This document shows positions 8,241-18,494 of a stretch of DNA of 64,000 nucleotides, piece after piece (position 1 is the first letter of the stretch; each line of letters begins with the position of its first letter). The notes under the pieces were generated by a model. It was not told where the DNA came from. It saw only the letters and a list, made by a program, of their open reading frames with translations, and did not search any database. The DNA is from Humibacillus xanthopallidus. Lineage in GTDB: Bacteria > Actinomycetota > Actinomycetes > Actinomycetales > Dermatophilaceae. Made by a program: the position numbers and the translations under genes. The DNA is taken from assembly GCF_006717145.1 (NCBI RefSeq), contig NZ_VFQF01000002.1, forward strand, positions 310,001 through 374,000, written 5' to 3'.

Positions 8241-9524
8241 GTGACGGTCTCGGAGGGTTCGGCGTCACGCTTCGGCGCCCGCAGCACGGCCGACCAGATG
8301 AGCGTGCGACGCCACAACCTCTCCGTGGTGCTCAACCACCTACGCCTCCACGGTGGGCGCTCGCGGGCCCGCATCGCCGCAGAGACGGGGCTCAACAAGG
8401 CCACCGTCTCGAGCCTCGTCGCCGAGCTGCTCGCACGCGGCCTCGTCCGCGAGGGGGAGATCGAGCGGGGCAGCGTCGGCCGTCCGGGTCAGACGATCGA
8501 GCTCGACGCGCACAACTTCATCGCCCTCGGCGCCGAGGTCGCGGTCGACTACGTCTCGGTCATCGCGACGAACCTGCGCGGCGAGCCGGTCTCCGAGCAG
8601 CGGCTGGCCCTCGACACCGCTCGCCTGCGGGCCGAGTCGGTGCTGGGCCGCCTCGCGGGCCTCGTCGACGCCGTCATCGACCCGCTCGCCGCCGCGGGGG
8701 CGGTGCCGGTCGGTCTCACCCTCGCCCTGCCCGGCATCACCGACCCGGCCTCGGGGCTGGTGTGGGACGCCCCCAACCTCGGGTGGCACGAGACCGCCGT
8801 CCTCGAGCCGCTGCGGCGCCACCTCGGCGACCCGGCCTATCCCCTGCTCATCGAGAACGAGGCGAACGCCGCGGTCCTCGCCGAGCTCGACGTGCGCGGC
8901 CGCACGGCGCCCCCGGACCTGCTGCTCATCACCGGCGCGACGGGCGTCGGCGGCGGCATCGTCACCGGCGGCCGGCTGCTGCGCGGCAGCCGCGGCTTCG
9001 CCGGCGAGCTCGGCCACATGCAGGTCGACCCCGCCGGGCGCCGCTGCCGGTGTGGGCGGGTCGGCTGCTTCGAGACCGTCGTCGGCCTCGGCGCCCTGCT
9101 GCGCGCCCTCGCCCCGGCCGACGACCCGGTGCGCGACCCGTCGATCGACGTCGTCCAGCGGCTCGACGAGGTGCGGAGCCGGCTCGAGGCAGGTGACCCG
9201 CGCGCGCTCGCCGCCGTCGAGCAGATCGGTGACGGCCTCGTCCAGGGCTGCGGCAGCCTCGTCAACATCTTCAACCCCGGCATGGTCGTCCTCGGCGGCT
9301 ACTTCGCCGCCCTCGGACAGTGGTTCGCGCCGCGGCTGCGGTCCGAGCTCGACACGGAGGTCTTCGCCCCGAAGTCGGGGGGCTGCCGCATCGAGCTGTC
9401 CACCCTGGGCTTCTCGGGCGCCGTCCGCGGGGGCGCCCTGCGTGCGACGCGCCACGTCTTCGACGAGCCCGGCCTCGTGCCCTACCGGGCCGATGCCGGT
9501 CAGCTGTCGGGCGCCATGTCCTGA
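8241..9524 (+). CDS. ROK-family transcriptional repressor
   Basis: 427 residues. N-terminal winged helix (RARIAAETGLNKATVSSLVAELLARGLV) is followed by a ROK sugar-kinase-like domain with ITGATGVGGGIVTGG and the zinc loop CRCGRVGCFE. Such proteins bind a sugar or sugar phosphate and release DNA. I prefer the GTG at 8241 because GGAGG lies at 8228-8232 at proper spacing; an in-frame ATG at 8211 has no such site. It sits between the Ebo-type operon and the exported sugar genes, so control of one or both is likely. Confidence 0.85.
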   Translation: MTVSEGSASRFGARSTADQMSVRRHNLSVVLNHLRLHGGRSRARIAAETGLNKATVSSLVAELLARGLVREGEIERGSVGRPGQTIELDAHNFIALGAEVAVDYVSVIATNLRGEPVSEQRLALDTARLRAESVLGRLAGLVDAVIDPLAAAGAVPVGLTLALPGITDPASGLVWDAPNLGWHETAVLEPLRRHLGDPAYPLLIENEANAAVLAELDVRGRTAPPDLLLITGATGVGGGIVTGGRLLRGSRGFAGELGHMQVDPAGRRCRCGRVGCFETVVGLGALLRALAPADDPVRDPSIDVVQRLDEVRSRLEAGDPRALAAVEQIGDGLVQGCGSLVNIFNPGMVVLGGYFAALGQWFAPRLRSELDTEVFAPKSGGCRIELSTLGFSGAVRGGALRATRHVFDEPGLVPYRADAGQLSGAMS

Positions 9525-9541
9525 CCGGCGCCACGGATCGC

Positions 9542-9562
9542 CTGCTCGGTTGCAGCGAGCAG
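9542..9562 (+). terminator. Hairpin after the ROK gene
   Basis: CTGCTCG (9542-9548), a seven-base loop and CGAGCAG (9556-9562) form a short perfect stem 17 bases after the stop codon. No U tract. Confidence 0.45.
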
Positions 9563-9740
9563 TGAGGGGGCGCCGGCCCGAGACCCCGGCGCAGAAGGAC
9601 ACCACCTCGACCGCAGGACCCGAGCTCGACCTCCGAGCTCGACCACTGAGCCGTACCGCAGGACCAAGGGCCGAACGACCGGGGACCCGCCCCGGACAGC
9701 AGGGAGCGCACCACACCACCTTCTCAAGGAGGAGCAGGGG

Positions 9741-12700
9741 ATGAGATTGCTCACGAGTAGGGCATGGCAACGCACACGACGGCTGATCGCCGTCGTCGTC
9801 GCCATGCTCGTTGTCCTGCCCATGGCGGTCACCTGGTCGGCCGGTGCGGCTTCGGCCCACGACGGCCACGGAGAGACCGACCCGTTCACCGCTCTGGTCT
9901 TCAGCAAGACCGCAGCCTTCCGGCACGGGTCGATCCCGGCCGGGGTCGCCGCGATCCAGAAGCTCGGCACCGACCACGGCTTCACCGTCGACACGACCGA
10001 GGACGCCGGCGCCTTCACCGACGCCAACCTCGCCAAGTACGACGTCGTCATCTGGCTCTCGACGACCGGTGACGTCCTCGACACCAGCCAGCAGGCGGCC
10101 TTCGAGCGCTACATCAAGGCCGGCGGCGGCTACGCCGGCGTCCACGCCGCATCCGACACCGAGTACGACTGGCCGTGGTACGGCGAGCTCGTCGGGGCCT
10201 GGTTCTCCGGCCACCCCGCCGGCACCCCCGCCCACACCGTCAAGGTGCAGGACCACGCCCACCCGTCGACGGCCGAGCTCCCCAGCCTGTGGAACCGCAC
10301 CGACGAGCTCTACAACTTCCGCACCAACCCGATGGGCAAGGTGCACGTCCTCGCCTCGCTCGACGAGAACTCCTACTCCGGCGGCACGATGGGCGCGGAG
10401 CACCCGATCTCCTGGTGCCGCGACTACGACGGCGGCCGCGCCTGGTACACCGGTCTCGGCCACACCGACGCCAGCTTCACCGACCCGCAGTTCCTCACCC
10501 ACCTCCTCGGTGGCATCCGGACCGCGGCGGGCGTCGTCTCGGCCGACTGCGCGGCGACGCTGCCCGCGAGCTTCGAGAAGGTGACGCTCGACGACAACAC
10601 GGCCAACCCGATGGAGCTCGACATCGCCGAGGACGGTCGCGTGTTCTACGTCGACCGCAACGGTGAGGTCCGGGTCATCCAGCCGAACGGCAACGTGTCC
10701 ACCGCCGGGACCCTCCCGGTCTACACCGGCCAGGAGTTCGGTCTCCTCGGGATCGCCCTCGACCCCGACTTCGCGACGAACAGCTGGATCTACCTCTACC
10801 ACTCGCCGGCAGGCGCCGCGTCGGTCGACCGGGTGACGAGGTACACCGTGAGCGGCAACACCCTCACCATGGCGTCGGCGACCGAGATCATCGAGATCCC
10901 CGTGCAGCGCAACGAGTGCTGCCACGCCGGAGGAGCCCTCGAGTTCGACAACGACGGCAACCTCTACATCGCGACGGGTGACAACACCAACCCGTTCGCC
11001 TCCGACGGCTACGCGCCGCTCGACGAGCGCGCCGGCCGGTCCGCCTGGGACGCCCAGCGCTCGTCCGCCAACACCAACAGCCTGTCGGGCAAGATCCTCA
11101 AGATCACGCCCAAGGACGCCGGCGGCTACGACATCCCCGCCGGCAACCTCTTCGCCCCGGGCACCGCGAAGACCCGTCCCGAGATCTTCGGCATGGGCTT
11201 CCGCAACCCGTTCCGCATCGGGCTGGACGAGCAGACGGGCGCGGTCCTCGTGGCCGACTACGGCCCCGACGCCGGGTCCGCCAACCCGAGCCGCGGGCCG
11301 GACGGGCGCGTCGAGTGGAACATCGTCGACAAGCCCGGCTTCTACGGCTGGCCGTACTGCGTCGGGACGAACACCCCCTACGTCGACTACGACTTCGCCA
11401 CGACCCAGTCCGGCTCGGCCTACAACTGCGCCGCCCCGGTCAACGACTCGCCCAACAACACGGGCCTGACCCAGCTGCCGCCGGCCATCGGCGCGGAGCT
11501 GTGGCAGGGCAAGTCGAGCACGGCGAACCCGGAGATCGGCGGCAGCGGTGCGCCGATGACCTCGGGGACGTACGCGTACGACCCCGACCTCAAGTCGGAC
11601 CGCAAGTGGCCGGCGTACTTCGACGAGAAGGCGATCTGGGCCGACTGGAACAACAGCCGGCTGTTCACGGTGCAGCTGAACGAGCAGCACACCGACGTCG
11701 TCGACCTGAACCGCTTCCTGCCCAACCTGCCGATGACGCGGCCGCACGCGCTGCAGTTCGGCCCGGACGGTGCGCTCTACATGATCGAGTGGGGCAGCGG
11801 CTTCGGCGGCAACAACGCCGACTCGGGGATCTACCGGATCGACTACGTCCAGGGCAACCGGGCACCCATCGCCCGCGCGACCGCCACGCCCCTGTCCGGG
11901 CCGGCGCCGCTCAAGGTCGACTTCGACGGGTCGGGGTCGCGAGACCCGGACGGCACCGACGTCACCTACGCCTGGGACTTCGACGGTGACGGCACGACCG
12001 ACTCGACCGCCGCGGTCACGTCGCACACCTACACCACGGTCGGCGACTACACGGCGCGTCTCACCGTGACCGACGCGGACGGCCGCACGGCCGTGTCGAA
12101 CATCGACATCGTCGTCGGCAACACGGCGCCGAAGGTCGAGATCATCGCGCCGGTCGACGGCGGCTTCTTCGAGTTCGGCGACACGATCTCCTACGAGGTC
12201 AAGGTCACCGACCCGGAGGACGGCGTCATCGACTGCGACAAGGTCGTCGTCCAGCCGGCCCTCGGCCACGACGAGCACGCCCACGGCTACGAGCAGTACA
12301 CGGGCTGCTCCGGCACGTTCCCGCTGCCGGGCGACGAGGGCCACGTGGGAGCCGACATCTTCGGCACCATCACGGCCTCCTATACCGACAAGGGTGCGTC
12401 CGGCGCCTCGGCCCTGACGGGCCAGGACACCGTCGTCGTCCACACGAAGCGCAAGGAGGCGGAGTTCTTCGACGCCACCGGTCGCGTCGGCTCGGGCACG
12501 AACGGCGACCCCGGTGTCGTCGTCGAGGCCGCGAGCGACACCCTCGGTGGAGGCAGCAACATCGGCTACATCGAGCCCGGTGACTGGATCCGGTGGGACG
12601 TCATGAACCTGACGAACATCGACACCATCACCATGCGCGCGGCGTCCGATGCCGGCGGAGCCGACTGGGAGGTCCGCACCGGATCGCCCGACGGCCCGGC

Positions 12701-14846
12701 CGTCGCCAAGATCCGGGTGGAACCCACGGCGGGCTGGCAGAGCTACCAGTACTTCTCGGGCAAGGTGAGCGGCGAGACCGCCACGGTGTCCGGGCCGCTC
12801 TACTTCGTCCAGCTCACCGGTGGGTCCAACATCAACTGGATCGACTTCGGTGGTCGTGGGGTCACGGAGAACCAGCGGCCGGAGCTGCGCCTGACGGCGA
12901 CGCCGACGACCGGTGACGGGCCCCTCGCAGTCGCCTTCACCGCGACGGCGACCGACCCCGACGGGGACGACCCGATCACCTACACGTGGAACTTCGGTGA
13001 CGGAGCGACCGGCGACACCGGCCAGACCGGTGCGGCGACGCACACCTACACCAAGCCGGGCAGCTACCGGGCGACGGTCACGGCGACCGACTCCCGGGGT
13101 GCGAAGGCGTCCACGTACGTGGCGATCCGGGTCAACACGCCGCTCCCGACATGCTTCACCGGACGTTCGGACGGCTTCGACGGCACGGCGCTCGACACCA
13201 AACGGTGGGACAGCAACGTGCGGGCCAACAGCGACCTGTCCGTCGCGGACGGCCACCTCGTCATCAAGCTCGCGGCGGCCGACCTCTACGGAGCCACAGG
13301 CGGCGCGACGCCGAACCTCGTGCTGCAGCACCTCCCGGGTGGTGCGTTCGAGGCCACGACCAAGGTGACGTTCCCGGCAGTCCGCCAGTACCAGCAGGCG
13401 GGTCTGATCATCTACGGGGACGACAACAACTACATGAAGCTCGTCATGCAGGGCAGGACGGCCTCGCCCGACCCCGCGGGCCGGGTCATCCAGTTCCTCA
13501 CCGAGGTGGGTGGCACCGCGTCGGAGACGAACTCGGCCGCCCTGGGCGCCTCCTTCCCGGAGACGTTCTGGCTGCGCCTGTCGAGCAGCAACGGGCTCGA
13601 CGTCACGGCTCAGTACAGCGCCGACGGCAACACGTGGAACACGATCAGCGGAACGCGGTCCCTCACCGGGATCAACGAGCCGCGCATCGGTCTCTGGGGC
13701 ACGGCCAACCAGGCCGCCGCCCTGCCGATCACCGCGAAGTTCGACTACTTCACGCTGACCCCGGACGACACCGCCACGGACTGCACCGTCAAGGACACGA
13801 CCGCCCCGGTGGTGAAGGTCGCGAGCGACCCCGCCTCCCCGGACGGCGCCAACGGCTGGTTCAACGGGCCGGTGACGCTCACGGCGTCGGCCACGGACGA
13901 CGTGACCAAGGCCCCCGCCATCGAGTACCGCGTCGGTGACGGAGCGTGGGCGGCATACACCGGCCCGGTCGGCCTCACCACGGACGGCACGTATGCCGTG
14001 CAGTTCCGGGCGACCGACGAGGCCGGCAACACCTCGGCGGCCACGACGGTCGACGTGAGGATCGACTCGGCCGGCCCGAAGGTGACCGTCAAGGACGGCG
14101 CCGAGTTCACAATCGGCTCGGGCGGGGTCTACTCGAAGGTCTCGTTCAAGCTGAACGATGCGAACAAGGTCGACCGGCTGACCCTCAACGGCGTCGAGAA
14201 GGACCTCACTGACGACGTGTGGTCCGACCTCAACGGCGTCAAGCCAGGCGTCTTCGGTGGCAAGGAGGGGACCAACACGCTCGTCGTCTTCGACGTCGCG
14301 GGCAACAGCACGACGGTCGCCTTCACGCTCGACTCGAAGGGGCCGGAGGTGACGGTCAAGAACGGCGCCGAGTTCACGCTCGGCTCGGGTGGGGTCTACG
14401 CGAAGGTGTCGTTCAAGCTCTACGACCTCAACAAGGTCGACCGCCTCACCCTGAACGGGAAGGAGAAGGACCTCACGGACAACGTCTGGTCCGACCTCAA
14501 CTCGGTCGTGCCTGGTGCCTTCGGCGCCACGCTCGGTGTGAACACCCTCGTGGTCACGGACGTCGCCGGCAACGCCACCACCGTGACGTTCACGCTGGAG
14601 ACCCCGGCGAAGGTCGCGAGAGTCGTGATCGCGGACCGCGTCGACGCCGGTGACCTCACGGCCCAGCAGGCCAAGGGGCTCACCGACCGGCTCGACAACA
14701 TCGACAAGCACACCGCGGCCGGTCGCACGGACGCGGCGAAGGGCGCCGTCGACGCGTTCGCGACACGGGTGGAGACCACGGTGAAGCAGGCGGAGCCCAA
14801 GGCCGTCCTGCTCGCCCTCGCGGGCCTCATGCGGACGGGGCTCTAG
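9741..14846 (+). CDS. 1701-residue secreted ThuA / PQQ-sugar-dehydrogenase multidomain protein
   Basis: Signal peptide (residues 1-40, ends ASAHDG). Domains in order: ThuA-like (about 48-270; [30 protein letters not shown]); glucose/sorbosone dehydrogenase beta-propeller (about 275-720; [37 protein letters not shown]); PKD (about 725-805); a CBM6-like module ([12 protein letters not shown] .. NINWIDFGG); second PKD; a concanavalin/DUF1349-like module ([13 protein letters not shown]); an Ig-like module; two near-identical 89-residue repeats; a helical tail. It probably oxidises or binds sugars outside the cell. ATG with AAGGAGG upstream. The family normally carries only some of these modules. 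Confidence 0.85.
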   Translation: MRLLTSRAWQRTRRLIAVVVAMLVVLPMAVTWSAGAASAHDGHGETDPFTALVFSKTAAFRHGSIPAGVAAIQKLGTDHGFTVDTTEDAGAFTDANLAKYDVVIWLSTTGDVLDTSQQAAFERYIKAGGGYAGVHAASDTEYDWPWYGELVGAWFSGHPAGTPAHTVKVQDHAHPSTAELPSLWNRTDELYNFRTNPMGKVHVLASLDENSYSGGTMGAEHPISWCRDYDGGRAWYTGLGHTDASFTDPQFLTHLLGGIRTAAGVVSADCAATLPASFEKVTLDDNTANPMELDIAEDGRVFYVDRNGEVRVIQPNGNVSTAGTLPVYTGQEFGLLGIALDPDFATNSWIYLYHSPAGAASVDRVTRYTVSGNTLTMASATEIIEIPVQRNECCHAGGALEFDNDGNLYIATGDNTNPFASDGYAPLDERAGRSAWDAQRSSANTNSLSGKILKITPKDAGGYDIPAGNLFAPGTAKTRPEIFGMGFRNPFRIGLDEQTGAVLVADYGPDAGSANPSRGPDGRVEWNIVDKPGFYGWPYCVGTNTPYVDYDFATTQSGSAYNCAAPVNDSPNNTGLTQLPPAIGAELWQGKSSTANPEIGGSGAPMTSGTYAYDPDLKSDRKWPAYFDEKAIWADWNNSRLFTVQLNEQHTDVVDLNRFLPNLPMTRPHALQFGPDGALYMIEWGSGFGGNNADSGIYRIDYVQGNRAPIARATATPLSGPAPLKVDFDGSGSRDPDGTDVTYAWDFDGDGTTDSTAAVTSHTYTTVGDYTARLTVTDADGRTAVSNIDIVVGNTAPKVEIIAPVDGGFFEFGDTISYEVKVTDPEDGVIDCDKVVVQPALGHDEHAHGYEQYTGCSGTFPLPGDEGHVGADIFGTITASYTDKGASGASALTGQDTVVVHTKRKEAEFFDATGRVGSGTNGDPGVVVEAASDTLGGGSNIGYIEPGDWIRWDVMNLTNIDTITMRAASDAGGADWEVRTGSPDGPAVAKIRVEPTAGWQSYQYFSGKVSGETATVSGPLYFVQLTGGSNINWIDFGGRGVTENQRPELRLTATPTTGDGPLAVAFTATATDPDGDDPITYTWNFGDGATGDTGQTGAATHTYTKPGSYRATVTATDSRGAKASTYVAIRVNTPLPTCFTGRSDGFDGTALDTKRWDSNVRANSDLSVADGHLVIKLAAADLYGATGGATPNLVLQHLPGGAFEATTKVTFPAVRQYQQAGLIIYGDDNNYMKLVMQGRTASPDPAGRVIQFLTEVGGTASETNSAALGASFPETFWLRLSSSNGLDVTAQYSADGNTWNTISGTRSLTGINEPRIGLWGTANQAAALPITAKFDYFTLTPDDTATDCTVKDTTAPVVKVASDPASPDGANGWFNGPVTLTASATDDVTKAPAIEYRVGDGAWAAYTGPVGLTTDGTYAVQFRATDEAGNTSAATTVDVRIDSAGPKVTVKDGAEFTIGSGGVYSKVSFKLNDANKVDRLTLNGVEKDLTDDVWSDLNGVKPGVFGGKEGTNTLVVFDVAGNSTTVAFTLDSKGPEVTVKNGAEFTLGSGGVYAKVSFKLYDLNKVDRLTLNGKEKDLTDNVWSDLNSVVPGAFGATLGVNTLVVTDVAGNATTVTFTLETPAKVARVVIADRVDAGDLTAQQAKGLTDRLDNIDKHTAAGRTDAAKGAVDAFATRVETTVKQAEPKAVLLALAGLMRTGL

Positions 14847-14908
14847 GCAGTGTTCCGTCACGAGAAGCTCGGTCTCGACCCGGACTCGCGCCGGTGGACC
14901 ACCCGACC

Positions 14909-15034
14909 GCCGGTGGATTTTCGGCCCACCGGCAGCCGGGAGCCGCGCTCCCCGTGACGGAGGGGCGCGGGTGCCGCAAGCACCCGCGTCCCGGCGGGCC
15001 GGTGCCGGGGCAGTGCGCTCCGTCCCGGCACCGG
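14909..15034 (+). terminator. Three consecutive hairpins between the ThuA giant and the isomerase
   Basis: Stem 1: GCCGGTGG with CCACCGGC (14909-14933). Stem 2: CGCGGGTGC, five-base loop, GCACCCGCG (14966-14988). Stem 3: CCGGTGCCGGG with CCCGGCACCGG (14999-15034). They fill the 250-base gap and probably end the 5.1-kb transcript; a processing role is equally possible. Confidence 0.6.
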
Positions 15035-15096
15035 TTCGCCGCAACCTACCAACGTCCCGCACCCCCGGGACCGCACTGAGAGAAAGAGAGCACCTC

Positions 15097-16104
15097 ATGA
15101 CACGACCCATCACCCTCTTCACCGGACAGTGGGCCGACCTGCCTTTCGAGGAGGTCGCGAGACTTGCGGGGGAGTGGGGTTACGACGGTCTCGAGATCGC
15201 GTGCTGGGGCGACCACCTCGACCCCTGGCGCTGGGACGACGCCGCCTACGTCCAGTCCAAGCGGGACGTGCTGGAGCGCAACGGCCTCAAGGTCTGGACC
15301 ATCTCGAACCACCTCAAGGGTCAGGCCGTCTGCGACGACCCGATCGACAGCCGGCACCGCGACATCCTCTCTGACCGCGTCTGGGGCGACGGGGACCCCG
15401 AAGGGGTGCGCCAGCGCGCGGCCGAGGAGATGAAGAACACCGCGCGGCTCGCGGCAGCGCTGGGCGTCAAGACGGTCACCGGCTTCACCGGGTCGTCGAT
15501 CTGGAAGTACGTCGCGATGTTCCCGCCCGCATCGGAGGCGCTCATCGACGCGGGGTACCAGGACTTCGCCGACCGGTGGAACCCCATCCTCGACGTCTTC
15601 GACGAGGTCGCGGTCCGCTTCGCCCACGAGGTGCACCCGTCCGAGATCGCCTACGACTACTGGACGACCGTGCGCACGCTCGAGGCCATCGGGCACCGTG
15701 ACGCGTTCGGCCTCAACTGGGACCCCAGCCACATGGTCTGGCAGGACATCGACCCGGTCGGGTTCCTCTGGGACTTCAAGGACAAGATCGCCCACGTCCA
15801 CTGCAAGGACACGAAGAAGCGGGTCGGCAACGGCCGCAACGGCCGGCTGTCGTCGCACCTGGCGTGGGCGGATCCCCGGCGCGGCTGGGACTTCATCTCG
15901 ACCGGCCACGGCGACGTGCCGTGGGAGGACGCGTTCCGCATGCTCAATGCCATCGGCTACGACGGCCCCCTCTCCGTGGAGTGGGAGGACGCCGGCATGG
16001 ACCGCCTCGTCGGGGCACCCGAGGCGCTCTCCTTCGTGCGTCGCCTCTCGTCCTACGAGCCGTCGGCCGCAGCCTTCGACGCCGCGTTCTCGACGAAGGA
16101 CTGA
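15097..16104 (+). CDS. Sugar phosphate isomerase/epimerase, TIM barrel
   Basis: 335 residues. Xylose-isomerase-like TIM barrel with ligands visible as FAHEVHPSE (Glu), GLNWDPSHM (Asp/His), [10 protein letters not shown] (His) and LSVEWEDAG (Glu). This subgroup is often next to ThuA and Gfo/Idh/MocA genes in sugar or inositol catabolism, which fits the two ThuA proteins on either side. Start ATG with AGAAAGAGAG upstream. It is only distantly similar to the isomerase at 3026, so it is not a recent copy. Confidence 0.85.
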   Translation: MTRPITLFTGQWADLPFEEVARLAGEWGYDGLEIACWGDHLDPWRWDDAAYVQSKRDVLERNGLKVWTISNHLKGQAVCDDPIDSRHRDILSDRVWGDGDPEGVRQRAAEEMKNTARLAAALGVKTVTGFTGSSIWKYVAMFPPASEALIDAGYQDFADRWNPILDVFDEVAVRFAHEVHPSEIAYDYWTTVRTLEAIGHRDAFGLNWDPSHMVWQDIDPVGFLWDFKDKIAHVHCKDTKKRVGNGRNGRLSSHLAWADPRRGWDFISTGHGDVPWEDAFRMLNAIGYDGPLSVEWEDAGMDRLVGAPEALSFVRRLSSYEPSAAAFDAAFSTKD

Positions 16105-16137
16105 CCCCAGCAGTCATCGACTGCACCTCACCCGGAG

Positions 16138-16207
16138 CGCCCCACACAAAGCACCTCACACAAAGCACCTCACACGCAGCACCTCACACGCAGCACCTCA
16201 CACAAGG
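16138..16207 (+). repeat. Five 14-bp direct repeats forming the leader of the ThuA gene
   Basis: Units CACCTCACACAAAG or CACCTCACACGCAG start at 16152, 16166, 16180 and 16194; a 12/14-matching copy starts at 16138. The last unit runs directly into the Shine-Dalgarno AAGGAGA (16204-16210). The RNA would be unstructured and nearly free of G and U. Confidence 0.85.
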
Positions 16208-16215
16208 AGACCACC

Positions 16216-17409
16216 ATGACCACGACACACCGACGTGTCGGTGCCGGACGCCTGCTCGGCACCGTAACGGGGCTCGCCGCCCTCGTGCTCGGGTTCGGGG
16301 CGGCGTCGGCGGGCGCCGCCGACAGCGCCGCCAACGCCGCCAACGCCGCAGCAGCGCCTACGGCTGCGGCGGCAGGGGACTACAAGGTCCTCGTCGTCGG
16401 CAAGACCCTCGGCTTCCGGCACTCGCACATCGACGAGACGACGCACGCCGTCATCGACATGGGCCGTGAGAGCGGCTTCACCGTCGACGTCTGGGACCCG
16501 CCGAACAGCTCCGGCGGCTGGTGGGGACCGGGGTCGCCGGGCCAGCCCGACGTCACGATGGCGAGCACGCCGTTCACGAGCGCGGCGAACCTGTCGCAGT
16601 ACGCGACGATCATCTTCGCCTCGCCGGTCGACAACACGAACAGCATGAACCCGGCCACGCCGAGGCTGCTCAACGACGCTGAGCTCGCAGCGTTCCAGGG
16701 CTACATCCGCGGCGGCGGTGGCTACGTCGGGCTGCACGCCGCGACCGACACCATGCACTCGGTGCCGTGGTACAGCAAGCTGTCGGGCGGCGGGGCCCGC
16801 TTCGTCAACCACCCGGCGCAGCAGACGGCGACGATGCGGGTCGAGGACCCGACGCACCCCTCGACGGAGCACCTGCCGCGCACGTGGGTCCGCTTCGACG
16901 AGTGGTACAACTTCAGCTCGAACCCCCGTGACTCCGTGCGGGTCCTCATCACCCTCGACGAGTCGACCTACACCGGCGGTCGGATGGGCGCCGACCACCC
17001 GATCTCGTGGTGCCACAACTTCGAGGGTGGCCGGTCCTGGTACGAGGGCGCCGGTCACGTCGACTCCTCCTACTCCGACCCGGTCTTCCTCGAGCACCTC
17101 AAGGGCGGCATCGAGTGGACCGCCGGCAAGGTGAGCGGCGGTGGCGACTGCGTGACGTTCAACGAGGTCAAGGGCCTGCTCGGCGCGTCCGACGACGGCT
17201 CGATGCGCACCCAGAAGCTGACGGCGCAGGTCGGAGAGCGGCTCGCGGCCGCCGAGACGGCGGCCGACGCCGGCGACCGTGACGCCGCGCTGCAGGCGCT
17301 GCAGACGGCCCGCGGCAAGGCCAACGGCCTCATCGACCAGCACGCGGTCTCCGGCAAGATCGCCGACCTCATGGAGTGGCAGGAGGGCCTGCGCGCCGCT
17401 GGCCTGTGA
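16216..17409 (+). CDS. Secreted ThuA-domain protein with helical C-terminal tail
   Basis: 397 residues. Signal peptide of about 35 residues, then an Ala-rich linker. The ThuA domain (about 55-300) shows VVGKTLGFRHSHIDE, GGGGYVGLHAATDTMHSVPWY, MGADHPISWCHNFEGG and SWYEGAGHVD. The last ~80 residues are helical (LTAQVGERLAAAETAADAGDRDAALQAL) and resemble the tails of the proteins at 1 and 9741. ThuA proteins act in trehalose and related sugar use; the exported form probably binds or modifies sugar polymers. Start set by AAGGAGA six bases upstream. Confidence 0.88.
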   Translation: MTTTHRRVGAGRLLGTVTGLAALVLGFGAASAGAADSAANAANAAAAPTAAAAGDYKVLVVGKTLGFRHSHIDETTHAVIDMGRESGFTVDVWDPPNSSGGWWGPGSPGQPDVTMASTPFTSAANLSQYATIIFASPVDNTNSMNPATPRLLNDAELAAFQGYIRGGGGYVGLHAATDTMHSVPWYSKLSGGGARFVNHPAQQTATMRVEDPTHPSTEHLPRTWVRFDEWYNFSSNPRDSVRVLITLDESTYTGGRMGADHPISWCHNFEGGRSWYEGAGHVDSSYSDPVFLEHLKGGIEWTAGKVSGGGDCVTFNEVKGLLGASDDGSMRTQKLTAQVGERLAAAETAADAGDRDAALQALQTARGKANGLIDQHAVSGKIADLMEWQEGLRAAGL

Positions 17410-17433
17410 GCCGACCGGCGTGAAACCCAGCCA

Positions 17434-17469
17434 CAGGGGCGTGGCCGCAGCACTGCGGCCACGCCCCTG
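17434..17469 (+). terminator. Strong hairpin after the ThuA gene
   Basis: A perfect 17-bp inverted repeat (17434-17450 and 17453-17469) with only two bases between the arms starts 25 bases after the stop. The following 17490-17570 is low-complexity, with CCGGCGGCCCCCGCGGGCC occurring twice. Confidence 0.8.
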
Positions 17470-17594
17470 CGGCATACCCCGGCCTCGACGGGCGACGGCG
17501 CGCCGGCGGCCCCCGCGGGCCCCGCGGCCCCCCGGCGGCCCCCGCGGGCCGCGGCGGACCTCGGTAGGCCTCGACGCGCCTGCTGGCCCGGGGC

Positions 17595-17600
17595 TAGCGT
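17595..17600 (+). promoter_or_regulatory. -10 element of a leaderless promoter (VOC gene)
   Basis: TAGCGT lies exactly six bases before the ATG at 17607, which puts transcription start at or next to the start codon. No Shine-Dalgarno is present, in keeping with leaderless initiation. Confidence 0.55.
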
Positions 17601-17606
17601 GCGGGC

Positions 17607-17978
17607 ATGAGGCTCGTGCAGATCGCCCAGCACGCCGACGACCTCGGGCGTGCGGCCGCCTTCTATGCAGACCTGCTGGGCGCTGCGCCGGTCGCCACCT
17701 TCGACCCGCCGGGACTCGTCTTCTTCGACGTCGGGGGTGTGCGTCTCCTGCTCGACCGGGCGGCGCCGAGTGCCCTGCACTACCTGTCCGTCGACGACAT
17801 CGACGCCACCGTCGAGCGCCTCCGCCACGCGGGTGCCCCCGTCGAGGCCGAGCCCCACGTCATCTTCGCCCACGAGGACGACTCGCTCGGGCCGGCCGGC
17901 AGCGACGAGTGGATGGCCTTCGTGAGGGACAGCGAGGGCAACCTCGTCGGCCTCGTCGAGCACCGCCCACGAGCCTGA
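17607..17978 (+). CDS. VOC (glyoxalase/bleomycin-resistance fold) protein
   Basis: 123 residues. Paired beta-alpha-beta-beta-beta modules: MRLVQIAQHADDLGRAAAFY at the N-terminus, LLLDRAAPSALHY in the middle, and EWMAFVRDSEGNLVGLVEH at the end, whose Glu is the usual metal ligand. The small-molecule substrate is unknown. Likely transcribed alone from a leaderless promoter, just upstream of a DGPF/sigma module. Confidence 0.85.
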   Translation: MRLVQIAQHADDLGRAAAFYADLLGAAPVATFDPPGLVFFDVGGVRLLLDRAAPSALHYLSVDDIDATVERLRHAGAPVEAEPHVIFAHEDDSLGPAGSDEWMAFVRDSEGNLVGLVEHRPRA

Positions 17979-17999
17979 CGCGAAGAGCTCGGCGACAGC

Positions 18000-18026
18000 T
18001 GTCGATCGCGCCCGGCCCCGTTCGTG
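18000..18026 (+). promoter_or_regulatory. ECF42-type promoter (TGTCGA, 17 bases, CGTG)
   Basis: TGTCGA at 18000-18005 and CGTG at 18023-18026 are separated by 17 bases, about 80 bases before the DGPF gene. An identical layout precedes the second DGPF/sigma module on the minus strand (30547-30521). From memory, ECF42 targets carry TGTCGA at -35 and a CG(A/T)C-like -10. Confidence 0.65.
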
Positions 18027-18107
18027 TAGAGGGTGAGCGGCGACCGTCCGGCCTCCGCCACCCCACCGCCACACCGCCATCACCCGGCACGAGCACCAGG
18101 AGCGATC

Positions 18108-18494
18108 ATGGACACCACGCGGACCTACCTCATCAGCCTCTTCTCGGGTGACGGACCTCCGCCGCCCGAGGTCGACCTCGCCGCGATCATGGCCGACCTC
18201 GAGAAGGTCAACGACGACATCCGTGCCGCGGGTGGCTGGGTGTTTGCCGGCGGCCTCGCGGCCAGCACGTCGGCGACCGTCGTGCGCAAGCGCGACGCCG
18301 TCAGCGACGCGCTGCTCACCGACGGCCCGTTCATCGAGGCCAAGGAGCACCTCGGTGGCATCTCGATCGTGCGCGCCGCCGACTACGACGTCGCGCTCGG
18401 GTGGGCCGAGCGCATCGCCGGAGCCACCGGGCTCACCGTCGAGATCCGCCCCTTCGAGCAGGGCGGCCCCGGGCAGCAGCCGACCTCGGAGTGA
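18108..18494 (+). CDS. DGPF/YCII-domain protein paired with an ECF sigma factor
   Basis: 128 residues, YCII-like fold. The family motif is LLTDGPFIEAKEHLGG. Such proteins are regularly encoded beside ECF42 sigma factors; their biochemical role is not settled. Start is the ATG at 18108 with CCAGGAG upstream, rather than the in-frame GTG at 18033. The last codons overlap the sigma gene (GTGA), so both are made together. Confidence 0.88.
   Translation: MDTTRTYLISLFSGDGPPPPEVDLAAIMADLEKVNDDIRAAGGWVFAGGLAASTSATVVRKRDAVSDALLTDGPFIEAKEHLGGISIVRAADYDVALGWAERIAGATGLTVEIRPFEQGGPGQQPTSE

Noticed and set aside
8340-15122. A 2260-codon open frame on the minus strand
   Set aside because: It is antisense to the ROK and ThuA genes, which have clear domains and ribosome binding sites. 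The antisense frame is open only because G/C-ending codons rarely give stops on the other strand; its translation is low-complexity Arg/Gly/Val.
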